This document shows positions 33,903-43,973 of a DNA stretch of 64,000 nt, piece by piece; the stretch's first letter is position 1; the number at the start of each line of letters is the position of its first letter. The DNA is from Streptomyces platensis (GTDB lineage: Bacteria > Actinomycetota > Actinomycetes > Streptomycetales > Streptomycetaceae): positions 2,604,001 to 2,668,000 of the forward strand of contig NZ_CP023691.1 in assembly GCF_008704855.1 (NCBI RefSeq). The letters are read 5' to 3'. The notes below the pieces were generated by a model that worked only from the letters and a program-made list of their open reading frames with translations, had not been told where the DNA came from and searched no databases. The position numbers and the translations under genes were made by a program.

Positions 33903-33973
33903 GATCAGGCCGGCTTCAGGCCCGGATCAGGCAAGGCTTCCGGCCCCGATCAGGCCGGCTTCAGGCCCGGATC
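33903..33973. repeat. 26-bp direct repeat at the 3' end of phoD
   Basis: GATCAGGCCGGCTTCAGGCC continuing to CGGATC (26 bp) occurs at 33903-33928 and 33948-33973, 45 bp apart. The second copy contains the phoD stop codon, so the first is a partial duplication of the gene's end. Confidence 0.8.
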
Positions 33974-35581
33974 GCCCGCTTCCGAGACGAACGAGGCGGC
34001 AGTGCGCACCGGCGCCCCGGGGGTGGTGACGGCGGACACCGTGCGGTAGTCGGCGCGGGCGGTGTCCTGGTCGAGGGTGACGGTGAGGTAGCCGCGGCGG
34101 CCGTTGTAGAACTTCAGGTGCGGGTTGGCGGCCAGGTAGGTGTCCCAGTTGGCCGGTTTGTCCGCGCCGTTCTTGCCGCTGGCGATCGAGGTGGTGACGA
34201 ACTCCACCCCCGCGGTGCGCGAGCCGGGGTCCTTGAAGTCCTTCTTGATGTCGAAGGCGTAGTGGACGTGCACATCGCCGGTGAGGACGACGAGGTTGTC
34301 CACACCCGCCGACTCGGCACCGGCCAGCACCCGGTCGCGGGAGGCCGCGTAGCCGTCCCAGGCGTCCATGCTCAGCTGGTAGCCGGGGCCGGTGGCGTTG
34401 CGCCGCTCGGAGAACGTGACCTGCTGCGGCAGCACGTTCCAGCGGGCGGAGGACTGCCGCCAGCCGTCGGTCAGCCAGCGCTCCTGGGCGGCGCCGGTCA
34501 GGGTGCGCGCGGGGTCCAGGGACTCCGGGCCCGGGGCGTGCCAGCCGTCGCCGTAGGCCTGGTCGGAGCGGTACTGGCGGGTGTCGAGGATGTCGAACTG
34601 GGCGAGCTGCCCGTACTGGAGGCGGCGGTAGAGCCGGCAGTCGGCACCCTGGGGCCGCTGCGGGCGGCGCAGCGGCTGGTTCTCCCAGTACGCGCGGTAG
34701 GCGGCGGCCCGGCGGACGAGGAACTCGGCGGGCGGGAGGTGGTCCTCGCTGATGTCGGAGGCGTAGTTGTTCTCCACCTCGTGGTCGTCCCAGGTGACGA
34801 TGAAGGGGTGCGCGGCGTGCGCGGCCTGGAGGTCCGGGTCGGACTTGTAGAGGGCGTAGCGCAGCCGGTAGTCCTCCAGCGTGACCGTCTCGCGGTTGAA
34901 GACCGCGGGCAGCGTGCGGTCGGTGTAGTTGCGGGCGCCGCCGTTCGCGCCCACCGGGTACTCGTAGAGGTAGTCACCGAGGTGGAAGACCACGTCGAGG
35001 TCCTCCTCGGCCAAGTGGCGGTAGGCCGTGAAGTAGCCGTCGTGGTAGGCCTGGCAGGAGACCGCGGCGAGCTTCAGATCGGAGATCCGGGCGCTTTGGG
35101 TGGGCGCGGTGCGGGTGCGGCCGACCGGGCTGATCCAGCTGCCGGCACGGAAGCGGTAGTAGTAGACACGGTCGGGCGCGAGACCGGTGGGCTCGATGTG
35201 CACGGAGTGGTTGAACTCCGGGTGGGCGTCGGCGCGGCCCTGGCCGGCCAGCCGCTTGAAGTGCTCGTCGTAGGCGACTTCCCAGCGGACCGTGACCCTG
35301 GCGTCCGGCATTCCGTTGCCGGGCTCGTACGGCCGCGGGGCGAGACGGGTCCACAGCACGACGGAGCCCGGCTGCGGGTCACCGGAGGCGACGCCCAGCG
35401 TGAAGGGGTTCTCGGTGATCTTCCGCGCATCGGCCTCGGCGGCGTAGGCGGCGCCCGCACCCGGCAGGTTGGTCGCGAAGGCGAGCGCGGCGGCGGCCCC
35501 GGTGGTGGTGAGGAAGCGGCGGCGGCCGAAGTGTGCGGCCGCGGCCCGGATCTCCTGCTCGTGCGGTGCGTGGTGAGTCAT
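33950..35581 (-). CDS. phoD: Alkaline phosphatase PhoD (Tat-exported phosphodiesterase/phosphatase)
   Basis: A 543-residue secreted enzyme. The Tat signal is GRRRFLTTTGAAAALAFATN, with cleavage near AYAAEA. An Ig-like N-terminal domain (FTLGVASGDPQPGSVVLWTRLAP) precedes the metallophosphatase core: VSCQAY, FHLGDYLYEY (metal Asp), VTWDDHEVENNY, and LTGDVHVHYAFD (metal His pair). It releases phosphate from mono- and diesters outside the cell, usually with Ca and Fe as metals. I looked for direct PHO-box repeats (GTTCACC) upstream and saw none. Ribosome site GGGGAGGG precedes ATG 35581. Confidence 0.95.
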   Translation of the reverse strand: MTHHAPHEQEIRAAAAHFGRRRFLTTTGAAAALAFATNLPGAGAAYAAEADARKITENPFTLGVASGDPQPGSVVLWTRLAPRPYEPGNGMPDARVTVRWEVAYDEHFKRLAGQGRADAHPEFNHSVHIEPTGLAPDRVYYYRFRAGSWISPVGRTRTAPTQSARISDLKLAAVSCQAYHDGYFTAYRHLAEEDLDVVFHLGDYLYEYPVGANGGARNYTDRTLPAVFNRETVTLEDYRLRYALYKSDPDLQAAHAAHPFIVTWDDHEVENNYASDISEDHLPPAEFLVRRAAAYRAYWENQPLRRPQRPQGADCRLYRRLQYGQLAQFDILDTRQYRSDQAYGDGWHAPGPESLDPARTLTGAAQERWLTDGWRQSSARWNVLPQQVTFSERRNATGPGYQLSMDAWDGYAASRDRVLAGAESAGVDNLVVLTGDVHVHYAFDIKKDFKDPGSRTAGVEFVTTSIASGKNGADKPANWDTYLAANPHLKFYNGRRGYLTVTLDQDTARADYRTVSAVTTPGAPVRTAASFVSEAGDPGLKPA

Positions 35582-35759
35582 CTGGCCCTCCCCTGAAGGC
35601 GGTTGTCACAGAGCCCGTAGGAGAGCCATTCCAGGGAAACGGAACGGCGCGGTGCTGACCCACGCACGACACATACATGACAGCTGGATGAGGACTGGGC
35701 CCGCACCGGACGCGGTCGGACAATCTCGGCACCGGCCGTGCCTCCGTAGGATTCGGGGC

Positions 35760-36692
35760 ATGGCTGAACTGATGGTGCGCGACGGCACCTGGACCTTCGA
35801 CGGCGACGCCGTGCGCATCGTGCCGGGCCGCGAACGCGGGGTGCACAAACTGCGCCAGGATCTCGGGGAGTTCACGGTGCCGCTGGCCGCGCTGGCCGGG
35901 ATCGCCCTCGAACCGGCCCGTAAGGGCGGCCGGCTGCGACTGCGGCTGCGGGAAGGCGCGGACCCGCTGCTTCAGGTCACCGGCGGCGGTCTGCCGGACG
36001 AGGCGAACCCGTACCGGCTGACCGTCGACGCCGGACGGGTCGAGGTCGCCGAGTACTTCGTCGACACCGTACGCCAGGCCCTGATGCTGGAGCAGATACC
36101 GGACGGGCCCGCCGACCGCTATCTGCTGCCCGGCCCGTCCGTACCGCTGTCGGCCGCCGGGGTGGACGGTGTCGCCACCTTCGACGGCGAACGGGTGCAC
36201 CTCGAATGGCGCTGGAACACCAGCGAGACCAAACGGGACTGGGGCCCGCGGAACTTCACGCTCGGCGCGCTGGAGGCGGTGGAGTGGCGGGCCGCAGCCG
36301 GTCTGGAGTCCGGCTATCTCCGGTTCCGGCCGCGGGGCGCGACGGAGCGGCTCAAGCCGGAGCACGACCCCAACTCCATCGAGCTGTGGGGCTTCAAGAA
36401 GGAGAGCGGCACCACGGCGCTGCTGGCGGCCGCGGTCGCGGCGCGGCTGCCGCACCCGTCGGCCGGTACGGGCAAGGCCCTGCCGACGGCGGCCCCGGCC
36501 GCGCCGCTCACGCCGGCCGCACCGCTCGGCCCGGCCGCACCCCGGGCGTCCGCCGCCCCCGCCGAGGACCATGACGCCCTGCTGCGGCGGCTGCGCGAAC
36601 TGGGCGAGCTGCACCGCGACGGCATCCTCACCGAGGAGGAGTTCACCGCCACCAAAGCGGCGGTCCTGCGGCGCTTCCACACCGGCGGCTGA
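35760..36692 (+). CDS. DUF4429 domain protein with C-terminal SHOCT
   Basis: A 310-residue protein with two tandem DUF4429 modules: residues 1-110 ([26 protein letters not shown]) and about 120-230 ([34 protein letters not shown]). A Pro/Ala linker follows, then a SHOCT-type helix pair ([20 protein letters not shown]). TAGGAT (35747-35752) ends 7 nt before the ATG, indicating a leaderless transcript. Proteins like this are common in actinomycetes and resemble short PH-like domains; function is not known. Confidence 0.85.
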   Translation: MAELMVRDGTWTFDGDAVRIVPGRERGVHKLRQDLGEFTVPLAALAGIALEPARKGGRLRLRLREGADPLLQVTGGGLPDEANPYRLTVDAGRVEVAEYFVDTVRQALMLEQIPDGPADRYLLPGPSVPLSAAGVDGVATFDGERVHLEWRWNTSETKRDWGPRNFTLGALEAVEWRAAAGLESGYLRFRPRGATERLKPEHDPNSIELWGFKKESGTTALLAAAVAARLPHPSAGTGKALPTAAPAAPLTPAAPLGPAAPRASAAPAEDHDALLRRLRELGELHRDGILTEEEFTATKAAVLRRFHTGG

Positions 36693-36744
36693 GTCGCGGC
36701 GGCGGCGCCCCGTGCGCCGCCCGTACGCCGTTTACGCTGCCGCC

Positions 36745-37680
36745 ATGGCAGAGAACACAGAGTCGGCACCCGCAGCACGGACGACGCCGATGGCACGGGC
36801 CGGGCAGGTGGGCGGTACGGCGACCGCGCCCCGGCCCACCCTGCCGGCCCCGACCTCGCGGGGCGGGCAGAGCACCCAGACGGCCCCGGCCGCACAGGAG
36901 GCACGGCAGGGCGGGGCGGCGCACCGCCAGGTCGCCGTGGTCACCGGCGCCGGGTCCGGCATCGGGCGGGCGGTCGCCCTCGCGCTGATCGCCGCCGGCT
37001 GGACGGTGGTGCTGGCCGGGCGGCGCGCGGAGGCGCTGGCGGAGACCTCCCGGCTGGCGGGCCCGGCGGGTCCGGACGGCCCCGCGATCATGACGATGCC
37101 GACCGATGTCACCCGCCCCGAGCAGGTCGACGCCCTGTTCGCCGCCGTCCACGAGCGGTTCGGGCAGCTGGATCTGCTCTTCAACAACGCGGGCACCTTC
37201 GGCCGCGCGGTGCCCCTGGAGGAGCTGGAGTACGACGACTGGCGCGCGGTCGTCGACGTCAACCTCACCGGATCCTTCCTCTGCGCCCAGGCCGCCTTCC
37301 GCACCATGAAGGCCCAGGAACCGCAGGGCGGACGGATCATCAACAACGGCTCGGTCTCCGCCCACACCCCGCGCCCGCACTCCCTCGCCTACACCGCCAC
37401 CAAGCACGCGATGACCGGCCTGACCAAGTCGCTCTCCCTGGACGGCCGTCCGTACCACATCGCCTGCGGCCAGATCGACATCGGCAACGCGGCCACCGAG
37501 ATGACCGGCCGGATGCAGACCGGCATTCTCCAGGCGAACGGTCAGATGGCGGTCGAGCCGGTGATGGACGCGACGGATGTCGCCCGCACGGTCGTGCACA
37601 TGGCCGCACTGCCGCTGTCGGCCAATGTGCAGTTCGCGACGGTGATGGCCACCAACATGCCGTACATCGGGCGCGGTTGA
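36745..37680 (+). CDS. Short-chain dehydrogenase/reductase
   Basis: A 311-residue SDR with a long Ala/Pro/Thr-rich leader (residues 1-65), then the NAD(P) motif [39 protein letters not shown], catalytic Ser in [13 protein letters not shown], and [19 protein letters not shown] (Tyr and Lys). The C terminus is short ([12 protein letters not shown]). Such leaders are unusual for SDRs and may be untranslated if a downstream start is used, but TACGCT (36733-36738) lies 6 nt before ATG 36745, which favours a leaderless start here. The substrate is unknown. Confidence 0.9.
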   Translation: MAENTESAPAARTTPMARAGQVGGTATAPRPTLPAPTSRGGQSTQTAPAAQEARQGGAAHRQVAVVTGAGSGIGRAVALALIAAGWTVVLAGRRAEALAETSRLAGPAGPDGPAIMTMPTDVTRPEQVDALFAAVHERFGQLDLLFNNAGTFGRAVPLEELEYDDWRAVVDVNLTGSFLCAQAAFRTMKAQEPQGGRIINNGSVSAHTPRPHSLAYTATKHAMTGLTKSLSLDGRPYHIACGQIDIGNAATEMTGRMQTGILQANGQMAVEPVMDATDVARTVVHMAALPLSANVQFATVMATNMPYIGRG

Positions 37681-37901
37681 GGGGCGACGGGACACCGAAT
37701 CCCCGTACGACCCCTGCCCACTTTCCGCTTCCGGTGGCACCCTGAGAGCCTGCCTTCGCACCCCGCCGGGCCGACCGGCCGGGTGCAAAGACAGGCGCTT
37801 CCTCGAATCCGCACCTCTCGTCTGCCGGGCCGCTCACGTGCGGCCCGTCCCCCGCGGCCGCGCACGCCCGCCGTACGCGGCCCCCGCAGAAGGAGTTACG
37901 C

Positions 37902-38935
37902 GTGAGACGAACCGCTCGCGGCATACCGGCAGTTCACGGCATACCGGCGCCGCGCCCCACAGGCAGATCCCGGGCCGCCCTCGGCACCCTGACCGCCGCC
38001 GGTACGCTGCTCGCCCTCCTGCTCCCCACCGGTCAGGCCGGCGCCGCCACCCCGCAGCCCGGCCACCGCACCACCACCCCGCAGACCACGCCCGCCGCCT
38101 TCTGGACCGCCGCCCGGATGCGCGCCGCCGCTCCCCTGGACCTCGCCACACCCACGAAACGGTCCGCCCCCGCCGCGGTCCCGCGCAGCGCCCCGCTCAC
38201 GGTGTCCCCCACCCTCCCCCGGCTCCCCGCGACCACCAGGCCGCTGCCCGGGGCCCTCCCCCAGGCCGGCGGCCCGTGGACCGGCGGCGGCGCGGTCGTC
38301 AAAACGACCGGCCGGGTGTTCTTCACCTACCAGGGCCGCAACGCCTCCTGCTCCGGCGACGCGGTCACCAGCGGCAACAAGAGCACCGTGCTCACGGCCG
38401 GGCACTGCGTGAAGCTCCAGGGCGCCTGGCACACCAACTGGGTCTTCGTCCCCGGCTACCACGACGGCCAGGCCCCGTACGGCAAGTGGCCGGCGGCCAA
38501 AACACTCGCCCCCCCCAGTGGACGGCGAGCGAGGACATCAACTACGACGTCGGCGCCGCGGTGGTCGCCCCGCTCGACGGCAAGAAGCTCACCGACGTCG
38601 TCGGCGGCCAGGGCCTGTCCTTCAACTCCGGCTACAGCAAGCCGATGTACGCCTTCGGCTTCCCCGCGGCCGCCCCGTACGACGGCAGCAAGCTCATCTA
38701 TTGCAGCGGCACCACCTTCAAGGACCCGCTGTTCTCCCAGGACCACGGCCTGTCCTGCAACATGACCGGCGGCTCCAGCGGCGGCCCCTGGTTCACCACC
38801 TTCGACGAAAAGACCGGCACCGGCCTCCAGTCCTCGGTCAACAGCTTCGGCTACCAGTTCCTGCCCAACACCATGTTCGGCCCCTACTTCGGCGACGACG
38901 CCAAGAACCTCTACAACACGGCGCAGGCGTCCTGA
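37902..38935 (+). pseudogene. Secreted trypsin-like serine protease, frameshifted in a C8 tract
   Basis: From GTG 37902 (AAGGAG upstream) the frame encodes a signal peptide (LTAAGTLLALLLPTGQAGAA), a propeptide and the protease N half with catalytic His in [10 protein letters not shown]. At the C8 run 38509-38516 the frame is lost. The adjoining frame continues with [17 protein letters not shown] (catalytic Asp) and [14 protein letters not shown] (catalytic Ser) to the stop at 38935. One more C would restore a full protein of about 345 residues. It is either a true null allele, a phase-variable tract, or a sequencing error. Confidence 0.85.
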
Positions 38936-38943
38936 GCCACTAC

Positions 38944-38976
38944 GGGGGCTGCCCGGGCACTGTCCGGGCAGCCCCC
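38944..38976. terminator. Terminator after the protease gene
   Basis: GGGGGCTGCCCGG / CCGGGCAGCCCCC, a 13-bp perfect stem with a 7-nt loop, begins 8 bp after the protease stop. Confidence 0.85.
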
Positions 38977-38997
38977 TCCGGCGCTTACGATGCGTCC

Positions 38998-40296
38998 ATG
39001 GTGTATGCGGACTGGGGGGACCCGCAGCGCACGTTGGCTGTGGTGAAGGGGCTGGTGCGGGCGCCTCTGAAGGAGGTTCTGGCCACGTTGTCGGCCGCGT
39101 TGGCCGATCTCGTGCCGCACGAGGCCCTGGTGATGCTCACCGGGGACTGCCCCAAGTCGGCCAACTGGGGTTATGGGGATGTGGAGTTGACCGGGGACGT
39201 CACCACCGCCGAGCTGGCGACGCTGGCCACCCATGTCGATGTCGGGAAGCCGTGGTGGGGGCAGGCCTCGCTGGCCGGGGCGGCGCGGCCGGTGCTGGCC
39301 GTGGCGTCGGCGCCGCCCGGGTCGGCGGGGGCGCTGTTGGCCGTGGTGGTCTCGGCGGAGGGTGCGCCGGGGCCGGAGGTGCTGGCGCTGGTTCAGCAGT
39401 TGTGGGACCTGGCCACCGGGCGGGTCGTCGAACTGCTGCCGGGGGCGATGCCGGTCGACATGGCCGCTCCGTGGATCGCCAGGAGTGAGCGGGCCCGGGC
39501 CGTGGCCGATGTGACCGATGCGCATGCCGCCACCCTCACCGCCCTGCTCGGCGTCCTGCGCAGCCGCACGCTGCCGGACGACGCCGCCCGGCGGACCGCC
39601 ACCGATGTCGCGGTCGCCGCGCTGGTGGAGCTGCGGGCCACCGACGAGGACGCACAACTACCGCCCGAGGAGAGCCTCCAGGACGCCTTCGGGCGGCTGA
39701 CGGACATGCTCAGCCTGCTCTCCCGGCACGGCGACGTCGCGCTGGAGTACTCCGCGCCCGGCAGTCCGCAGCGGCTGATTCCCTCGGACATCGCGCGCGC
39801 CGCACGCACCACCGCGCGCGGCACCGTGCTGACGATGCTGGAGCAGGGCGGGGTCGAGCGTATCCGCGTGAGCTGGGACGCCGAGGACGCCGAACTGCGC
39901 ACGGTGATCCGTGACGACGGTCCGGGGACGCTCGCCGCGGAGGCCCTGGCCGTCCACCGGCTCACCGACCGGGTCGGCGCGCTGGGCGGGACGCTGACGG
40001 TGGACGCGGTGCCGGCGTGGGGCACCATCGTCACCGTGCGGCTGCCGCTGGCGGCGCCGGACGTCCCGGGCAGCGATCCGCTGGGCGACCTCCACCCCCG
40101 GGAGCTGGACGTCCTGCGCCACCTGGTCCACGGGCACCGGAACCGGGCGATCGCCGACGCGCTGCACATCAGCGAACACACCGTGAAGTTCCATGTGGGC
40201 CGGATCCTCAGGAAGCTCGATGTGCGGTCCCGCGGCGAGGCGGCGGCACTGGCCCGCGCGGCAGGCTTTCCGCCCGGGGTGTCGCTGACGCAGTAG
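38998..40296 (+). CDS. LuxR-type regulator with histidine-kinase-like ATPase remnant
   Basis: A 432-residue protein. The N-terminal half is helical with no clear known domain (residues 1-150), then a kinase-like region: [15 protein letters not shown], helices, and [20 protein letters not shown] resembling the G-box of HATPase domains. The C-terminal 65 residues are a LuxR helix-turn-helix ([20 protein letters not shown], then [16 protein letters not shown]). No phosphoacceptor His or receiver domain is evident. TACGAT (38986-38991) ends 6 nt before ATG 38998, so the transcript is leaderless. It is the last gene before the polyketide cluster, but a terminator separates them. Confidence 0.85.
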   Translation: MVYADWGDPQRTLAVVKGLVRAPLKEVLATLSAALADLVPHEALVMLTGDCPKSANWGYGDVELTGDVTTAELATLATHVDVGKPWWGQASLAGAARPVLAVASAPPGSAGALLAVVVSAEGAPGPEVLALVQQLWDLATGRVVELLPGAMPVDMAAPWIARSERARAVADVTDAHAATLTALLGVLRSRTLPDDAARRTATDVAVAALVELRATDEDAQLPPEESLQDAFGRLTDMLSLLSRHGDVALEYSAPGSPQRLIPSDIARAARTTARGTVLTMLEQGGVERIRVSWDAEDAELRTVIRDDGPGTLAAEALAVHRLTDRVGALGGTLTVDAVPAWGTIVTVRLPLAAPDVPGSDPLGDLHPRELDVLRHLVHGHRNRAIADALHISEHTVKFHVGRILRKLDVRSRGEAAALARAAGFPPGVSLTQ

Positions 40297-40345
40297 GGCT
40301 CCTGGCGTGGGTGCGTTCCGGGCGCGGGAGCGTAGCGGCCGGTGG

Positions 40346-40380
40346 CACGCGGCGGTGCCGTGCTGCGGCACCGCCGCGTG
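40346..40380. terminator. Strong bidirectional terminator at the left edge of the polyketide cluster
   Basis: A perfect 15-bp stem (CACGCGGCGGTGCCG with its complement) and 5-nt loop separate the luxR-type gene from the convergent cluster operon. Confidence 0.85.
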
Positions 40381-40418
40381 ACCTCCGGTGCCCCGGTGAC
40401 GGGCGGGGCGCCGTGGGC

Positions 40419-41351
40419 TCAGGTGGTGAGGACGACCTTGCCCATGGTGGTGCCCGAGTCGATGAGCCGGTGGGCTTGTGCGGCGTCGGACAGCGGCAGC
40501 GTGTGCGCCAGGTGGACCCGCAGCGCGCCGGTGTCCGCCAGGTCCGCCAGCGCCGCGAGGCCCACGGGGTCCGGCTCGGCGGTGACACCCAGGCACCGCA
40601 GTCCGCGGTCGGCCGCCTTCCGCGCCAGCGCCGCGTTGTGCATCTCGACGATGGTGACCAGGGTGCCGCCGGGCCGCAGGACGTCCAGGGAACGCAGTGC
40701 GGTGTCACCGCCCACGGTGTCGAGGACGACGTCCACCTCCCGGGCGGCGTCCGCGAAGTCCGTGGTGCGGTAGTCGAGCACCTCGTCGGCGCCCAGCGTG
40801 CGCACGAAGCCGGCCTTGGCGGCGCTGGCGGTGGTGAGGACCTCGGCCCCGCGGGCCTTGGCTATCTGGATCGCGAGGTGGCCGACGCCGCCCCCGCCGG
40901 CGTGGACCAGGACCCGCCGGCCCGCGCCGACGCCGGCCGCGTCCACCAGCGCCTGCCAGGCGGTCAGCCCGGCGAGCGGCAGGGCGGCGGCGTGCGGGTG
41001 GTCCAACGCCGCCGGTTTGCGGGCCAGTTGGCGGGAGGGCGCCGTGAGGTAGTCGGCGTAGCCGCCCGCGGCGCGCGGCATGAGCGGCATGCCGAAGACC
41101 TCGTCGCCGACGGCGAACCGGGTCACCCCGGACGCGACCTCCTCGACCGTGCCGGCGACGTCCCAGCCGACGACGAACGGCGGTTCGCCCAGGAGCGGGA
41201 TGGCGCCGGAGCGGACAAGGGCGTCGATGGGGTTGACCCCGGCCGCCCGCACCCGCACCAGGACCTCGTTGAGCAGGGGCCGCGGGCGGTCGGTCTCGGT
41301 CAGCTCCAGCACCTCCGGTCCGCCGAACGACCGCTGGGTGACGGCGCGCAT
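40419..41351 (-). CDS. NADP-dependent quinone/zinc-type oxidoreductase (MDR family)
   Basis: A 310-residue medium-chain reductase of the quinone-oxidoreductase branch: GVNPIDALVRSGAIPLLGEP at the N-terminal catalytic domain, GWDVAGTVEEVASGVTRFAVG, and the nucleotide motif VLVHAGGGGVGHLAIQIAKARGAEV, without zinc-binding Cys ligands. It is the last gene of the leftward cluster operon, 11 bp after the SnoaL-like gene. A role in reducing an enone or quinone intermediate, as in many aromatic polyketide pathways, is likely but not provable from sequence. Confidence 0.9.
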   Translation of the reverse strand: MRAVTQRSFGGPEVLELTETDRPRPLLNEVLVRVRAAGVNPIDALVRSGAIPLLGEPPFVVGWDVAGTVEEVASGVTRFAVGDEVFGMPLMPRAAGGYADYLTAPSRQLARKPAALDHPHAAALPLAGLTAWQALVDAAGVGAGRRVLVHAGGGGVGHLAIQIAKARGAEVLTTASAAKAGFVRTLGADEVLDYRTTDFADAAREVDVVLDTVGGDTALRSLDVLRPGGTLVTIVEMHNAALARKAADRGLRCLGVTAEPDPVGLAALADLADTGALRVHLAHTLPLSDAAQAHRLIDSGTTMGKVVLTT

Positions 41352-41362
41352 CCGCCCGGCGG

Positions 41363-41761
41363 TCACCGGGTGTCCGCGATCATCTCGTCGAGGGTGGAGC
41401 CTTCGGGGACGGCCTGTCCGACGTCCCAGTGCTCGGCGAGCCTGCCGTCCTCGATCCGCCACAGGTCCACCACGATCACCGGCGGAGCGTCCGGGGAGAC
41501 CCGGACGACGCCGTGGGTCCACACCTGGTCGTCCTCGGCGATCATGCGCTGGATGGTCAGGGAGAAGTCGGGGAAGGGCGTGGCGGCGTGCTCCCGGAAG
41601 CTGTCGACGGTCCGGTCGGGGCCGACCCCGGCGCCCGGGTGGTGGTTGGTGAAGTCCTCGGTGAGCATGGTGCGCGCCCGGTCGAAGTCCTTGTCGTTGT
41701 AGAAGACGCGGATGAACTCGGAGACGAGTTCCTTGTTCGCCTTCAGGGAGTCGGTCTGCAT
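41363..41761 (-). CDS. SnoaL-like (NTF2 fold) polyketide cyclase/hydroxylase family protein
   Basis: A 132-residue cone-fold protein. SnoaL-type features are FIRVFYNDKDFDRARTMLTE, FTNHHPGAGVGPDRTVDSF, the pocket residues in PDFSLTIQRMIAEDD, and VVDLWRIEDGRLAEHWDV (conserved Asp/His of the active site). Relatives close the fourth ring of anthracyclines or hydroxylate them. The gene is in the leftward operon between the methyltransferase and the quinone reductase. Whether it cyclises or only binds an intermediate is open. Confidence 0.88.
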   Translation of the reverse strand: MQTDSLKANKELVSEFIRVFYNDKDFDRARTMLTEDFTNHHPGAGVGPDRTVDSFREHAATPFPDFSLTIQRMIAEDDQVWTHGVVRVSPDAPPVIVVDLWRIEDGRLAEHWDVGQAVPEGSTLDEMIADTR

Positions 41762-41790
41762 CGGCGGTGATCCTTCCTCGTGCCTCGGTG

Positions 41791-42816
41791 TCATTCCTTG
41801 ATGCCGACCACGATCGAGTCGGGGCCGGCGAGGTGTTCGCTCCAGGTGCGGCCGAACCCCGCCTCGGTCATCCAGTCCCGGCATTCCCGTGCGGTGTAGC
41901 CGAAGCCGCCGTCGGTGACCGCGCGCATGGTCAGGCTCATCAGCAGGGCGAAGGCGTTCTCGGACCGGTCGTCGTCGATGAGCGAGTCATAGACGACGAC
42001 CGCGCCACCCGTGGGCAGGGCCTGCCATGCCTTCTTGAGCAGCAGCTTCTTCTTCTCCAGGTCCCAATTGTGGAGTATGTGGCCGAAGGTGAAGATATCG
42101 GCTCGGGGGAAATCATCGGTGAAGAAGTCGCCCCCGGCGAACGTCAGCCGCTCATTCAGGCCATGGGCCCGGGCGTACTCCTCGAACACCGGCCCGGCCG
42201 CCGGCAGGTCGAAGCCGATGCCGGTCAGGTGCGGGTTGGCCAGCAGGACCTGTACCGCCAGGTCGCCCTGGGCGGTGCCCATGTCGGCCACGGTCCGGTG
42301 GTCCCGCCAGGACACCTGCCGGGCGATGGCGCGGTTGGCGGTGTGGCTGACACCGGTCATGGACGCGAGGAACTGCTTCAGCCGCGCGGGGTCGGCGTAG
42401 AGGGCGTCGTAGGTGTCCAGCTCACTGGCGCTGGACTCGTCGTGCGGCAGTCCGGTGCGCAGGGTGTCGGTCAGGTGGTGGTAGATGCCGTACAGCCGCG
42501 AGTTGGCCATCTCCAGCAGCCCGCCGAGGTGGGCGTAGGCCGGCTTGTCGCGGTCGAGGAAGGCATCGGCGTCGTCGGCGTTGCGGTAGACCCCCTCGGC
42601 GCGCCGGAGCAGGCCCAGCGCCACCAGCGTGTCGAAGAAGTCCGCCGCCGCGCGGGGGTGCAGGCCCAGCCGCTCGCGCAGGGCCGGGCCGTCCGCCGGG
42701 CCCTTGGCGAGTTCGGTGAAGACGCCGAGTTCGATGGCGCTGAGCAGCGCCTTCGACGCCTGGAAGCCCATGCCGAGTTCCAGCAGGCGGTCGGGAGTGG
42801 GGACGGGTCGGGTCAT
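41791..42816 (-). CDS. SAM-dependent O-methyltransferase (DnrK/TcmN-type fold)
   Basis: A 341-residue small-molecule methyltransferase. A winged-helix dimerisation domain (ALLSAIELGVFTELAKGPAD, LRRAEGVYRN) comes first. The catalytic domain has VADMGTAQGDLAVQVLLANP (SAM loop), GFDLPAAGPVFEEYAR, GGDFFTDDFPRADIFTFGHI and HNWDLEKKKLLLKKAWQAL, as in the aromatic polyketide methyltransferase family. The SAM loop reads GTAQGD where most have GGGxG, a modest variation. It is coupled to the upstream oxygenase gene by ATGA. Likely it methylates a phenol on the polyketide. Confidence 0.93.
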   Translation of the reverse strand: MTRPVPTPDRLLELGMGFQASKALLSAIELGVFTELAKGPADGPALRERLGLHPRAAADFFDTLVALGLLRRAEGVYRNADDADAFLDRDKPAYAHLGGLLEMANSRLYGIYHHLTDTLRTGLPHDESSASELDTYDALYADPARLKQFLASMTGVSHTANRAIARQVSWRDHRTVADMGTAQGDLAVQVLLANPHLTGIGFDLPAAGPVFEEYARAHGLNERLTFAGGDFFTDDFPRADIFTFGHILHNWDLEKKKLLLKKAWQALPTGGAVVVYDSLIDDDRSENAFALLMSLTMRAVTDGGFGYTARECRDWMTEAGFGRTWSEHLAGPDSIVVGIKE

Positions 42817-43973
42817 GGCGTGCTCCTCGGGGTGAACAGGGACCGGGCGTAGGCACGTGCCGTCGGCTCGGTCTGGAGGGCTTGGTGGGTGGCGATGGCG
42901 TTGACGTCGCGCCAGATGCGCTGGAGGGGGCCGTCGGCGGCCTGGCCGCTCGTTCCGGCGGTGCGGAAGATCCGGTTCACGGTGCCGGCCAGCGTGTCGA
43001 CGGCGAAGGCGCTGTCCCGCGCGTTGCGGGCGACCTGCTCCGGTGTGATCGGCTCGCCGCTGTCGGCCAGGTCCGCGATGCGTTCCAGCAGCAGCTGGGC
43101 CGCGTCGATCTCGGCGGCGCTGCGCGCGAGCACGGTCTCGTAGGTGGTCTGGTTGTCCAGGGCCCCCGGCACCCCGGGCAGGACGGGGACATGGTGGAGT
43201 TTGCGGCCGAGGTGGTCGGTGAGCAGGGCGAGGGCGCCGCGGGCCGCGCCCAGGGCCGGGACGACGAACGTCAGGCCGTTGACGGCGGGCAGCGGGGCGA
43301 GCCCGGCGGTCCCCGGCCCGTCGGGGTCCGCGGGCCGGCCGGCGAACAGGGCCGCCCGGTCGCCGACCCGGTGGGCGGGGACGAAGACGTCCTCCACGAC
43401 CACGGTGTTGCTGCCGGTGGCCTGCATGCCCACGCTGCGCCAGGTGTCCTCGGTCCGGCACTGCGCGCGGGGGACGGCCACCAGGGTCAGCCGTGGTCCG
43501 CCCCGGGCCAGCAGCTCCTTGGCACACACGATGACCCAGTCGGCATACTCGATGCCGCTCATGTACGGCCAGCGCCCGGAGACCCGCAGTCCGCCCGGCT
43601 CGCCGACCGCCTCGCCGAACGGGATGACCGAGCAGACGACGGCGGCGTCGGGCCCCCCGGCCCAGATCTCCTGCCGGCCCTCGGGCGGGAAGAAGGACAC
43701 GAACCGGGGGGAGCTGGCGAACAGGGAGGCGCACCACGCGGTCGCCGCGCAGGTCTCGCCGAGCGTGCTGACGGCCCGCATCAGCTCCCGGAACGTGCCG
43801 GCGTTCCCGCCGAACGCGGTGGGGACGAAGTGCCGCAGGAAGCCGGCCCCGGTCAGGGCCTTGACCACGTCGGGGCTGAGCCGGCGCTCGTGTTCCATCT
43901 GGGCGGCCAGCCCGGAGGCCAGTTCGGCGACGGCTTCGGCGGCCGCCGGCAGTGACTCGCGCACTGGGTGCAT
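42813..43973 (-). CDS. ActVA-ORF5-like flavin-dependent oxygenase (acyl-CoA dehydrogenase fold)
   Basis: A protein of about 386 residues of the group D, FMNH2-using oxygenases. Matches to the ActVA-ORF5 pattern are [78 protein letters not shown] and LQRIWRDVNAIATHQALQ. Such enzymes hydroxylate phenols or quinones and need a separate flavin reductase, provided by the gene at 46025. ATG 43973 is preceded by AAGG at 9 nt; ATGs at 43979 and 43982 are alternatives. A paralogue lies at 49641 on the other strand. The C terminus overlaps the methyltransferase start. Confidence 0.92.
   Translation of the reverse strand: MHPVRESLPAAAEAVAELASGLAAQMEHERRLSPDVVKALTGAGFLRHFVPTAFGGNAGTFRELMRAVSTLGETCAATAWCASLFASSPRFVSFFPPEGRQEIWAGGPDAAVVCSVIPFGEAVGEPGGLRVSGRWPYMSGIEYADWVIVCAKELLARGGPRLTLVAVPRAQCRTEDTWRSVGMQATGSNTVVVEDVFVPAHRVGDRAALFAGRPADPDGPGTAGLAPLPAVNGLTFVVPALGAARGALALLTDHLGRKLHHVPVLPGVPGALDNQTTYETVLARSAAEIDAAQLLLERIADLADSGEPITPEQVARNARDSAFAVDTLAGTVNRIFRTAGTSGQAADGPLQRIWRDVNAIATHQALQTEPTARAYARSLFTPRSTP

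Noticed and set aside
35582..35759. PHO boxes expected before phoD
   Set aside because: I looked for GTTCACC-type 11-bp direct repeats on both strands and found none convincing.
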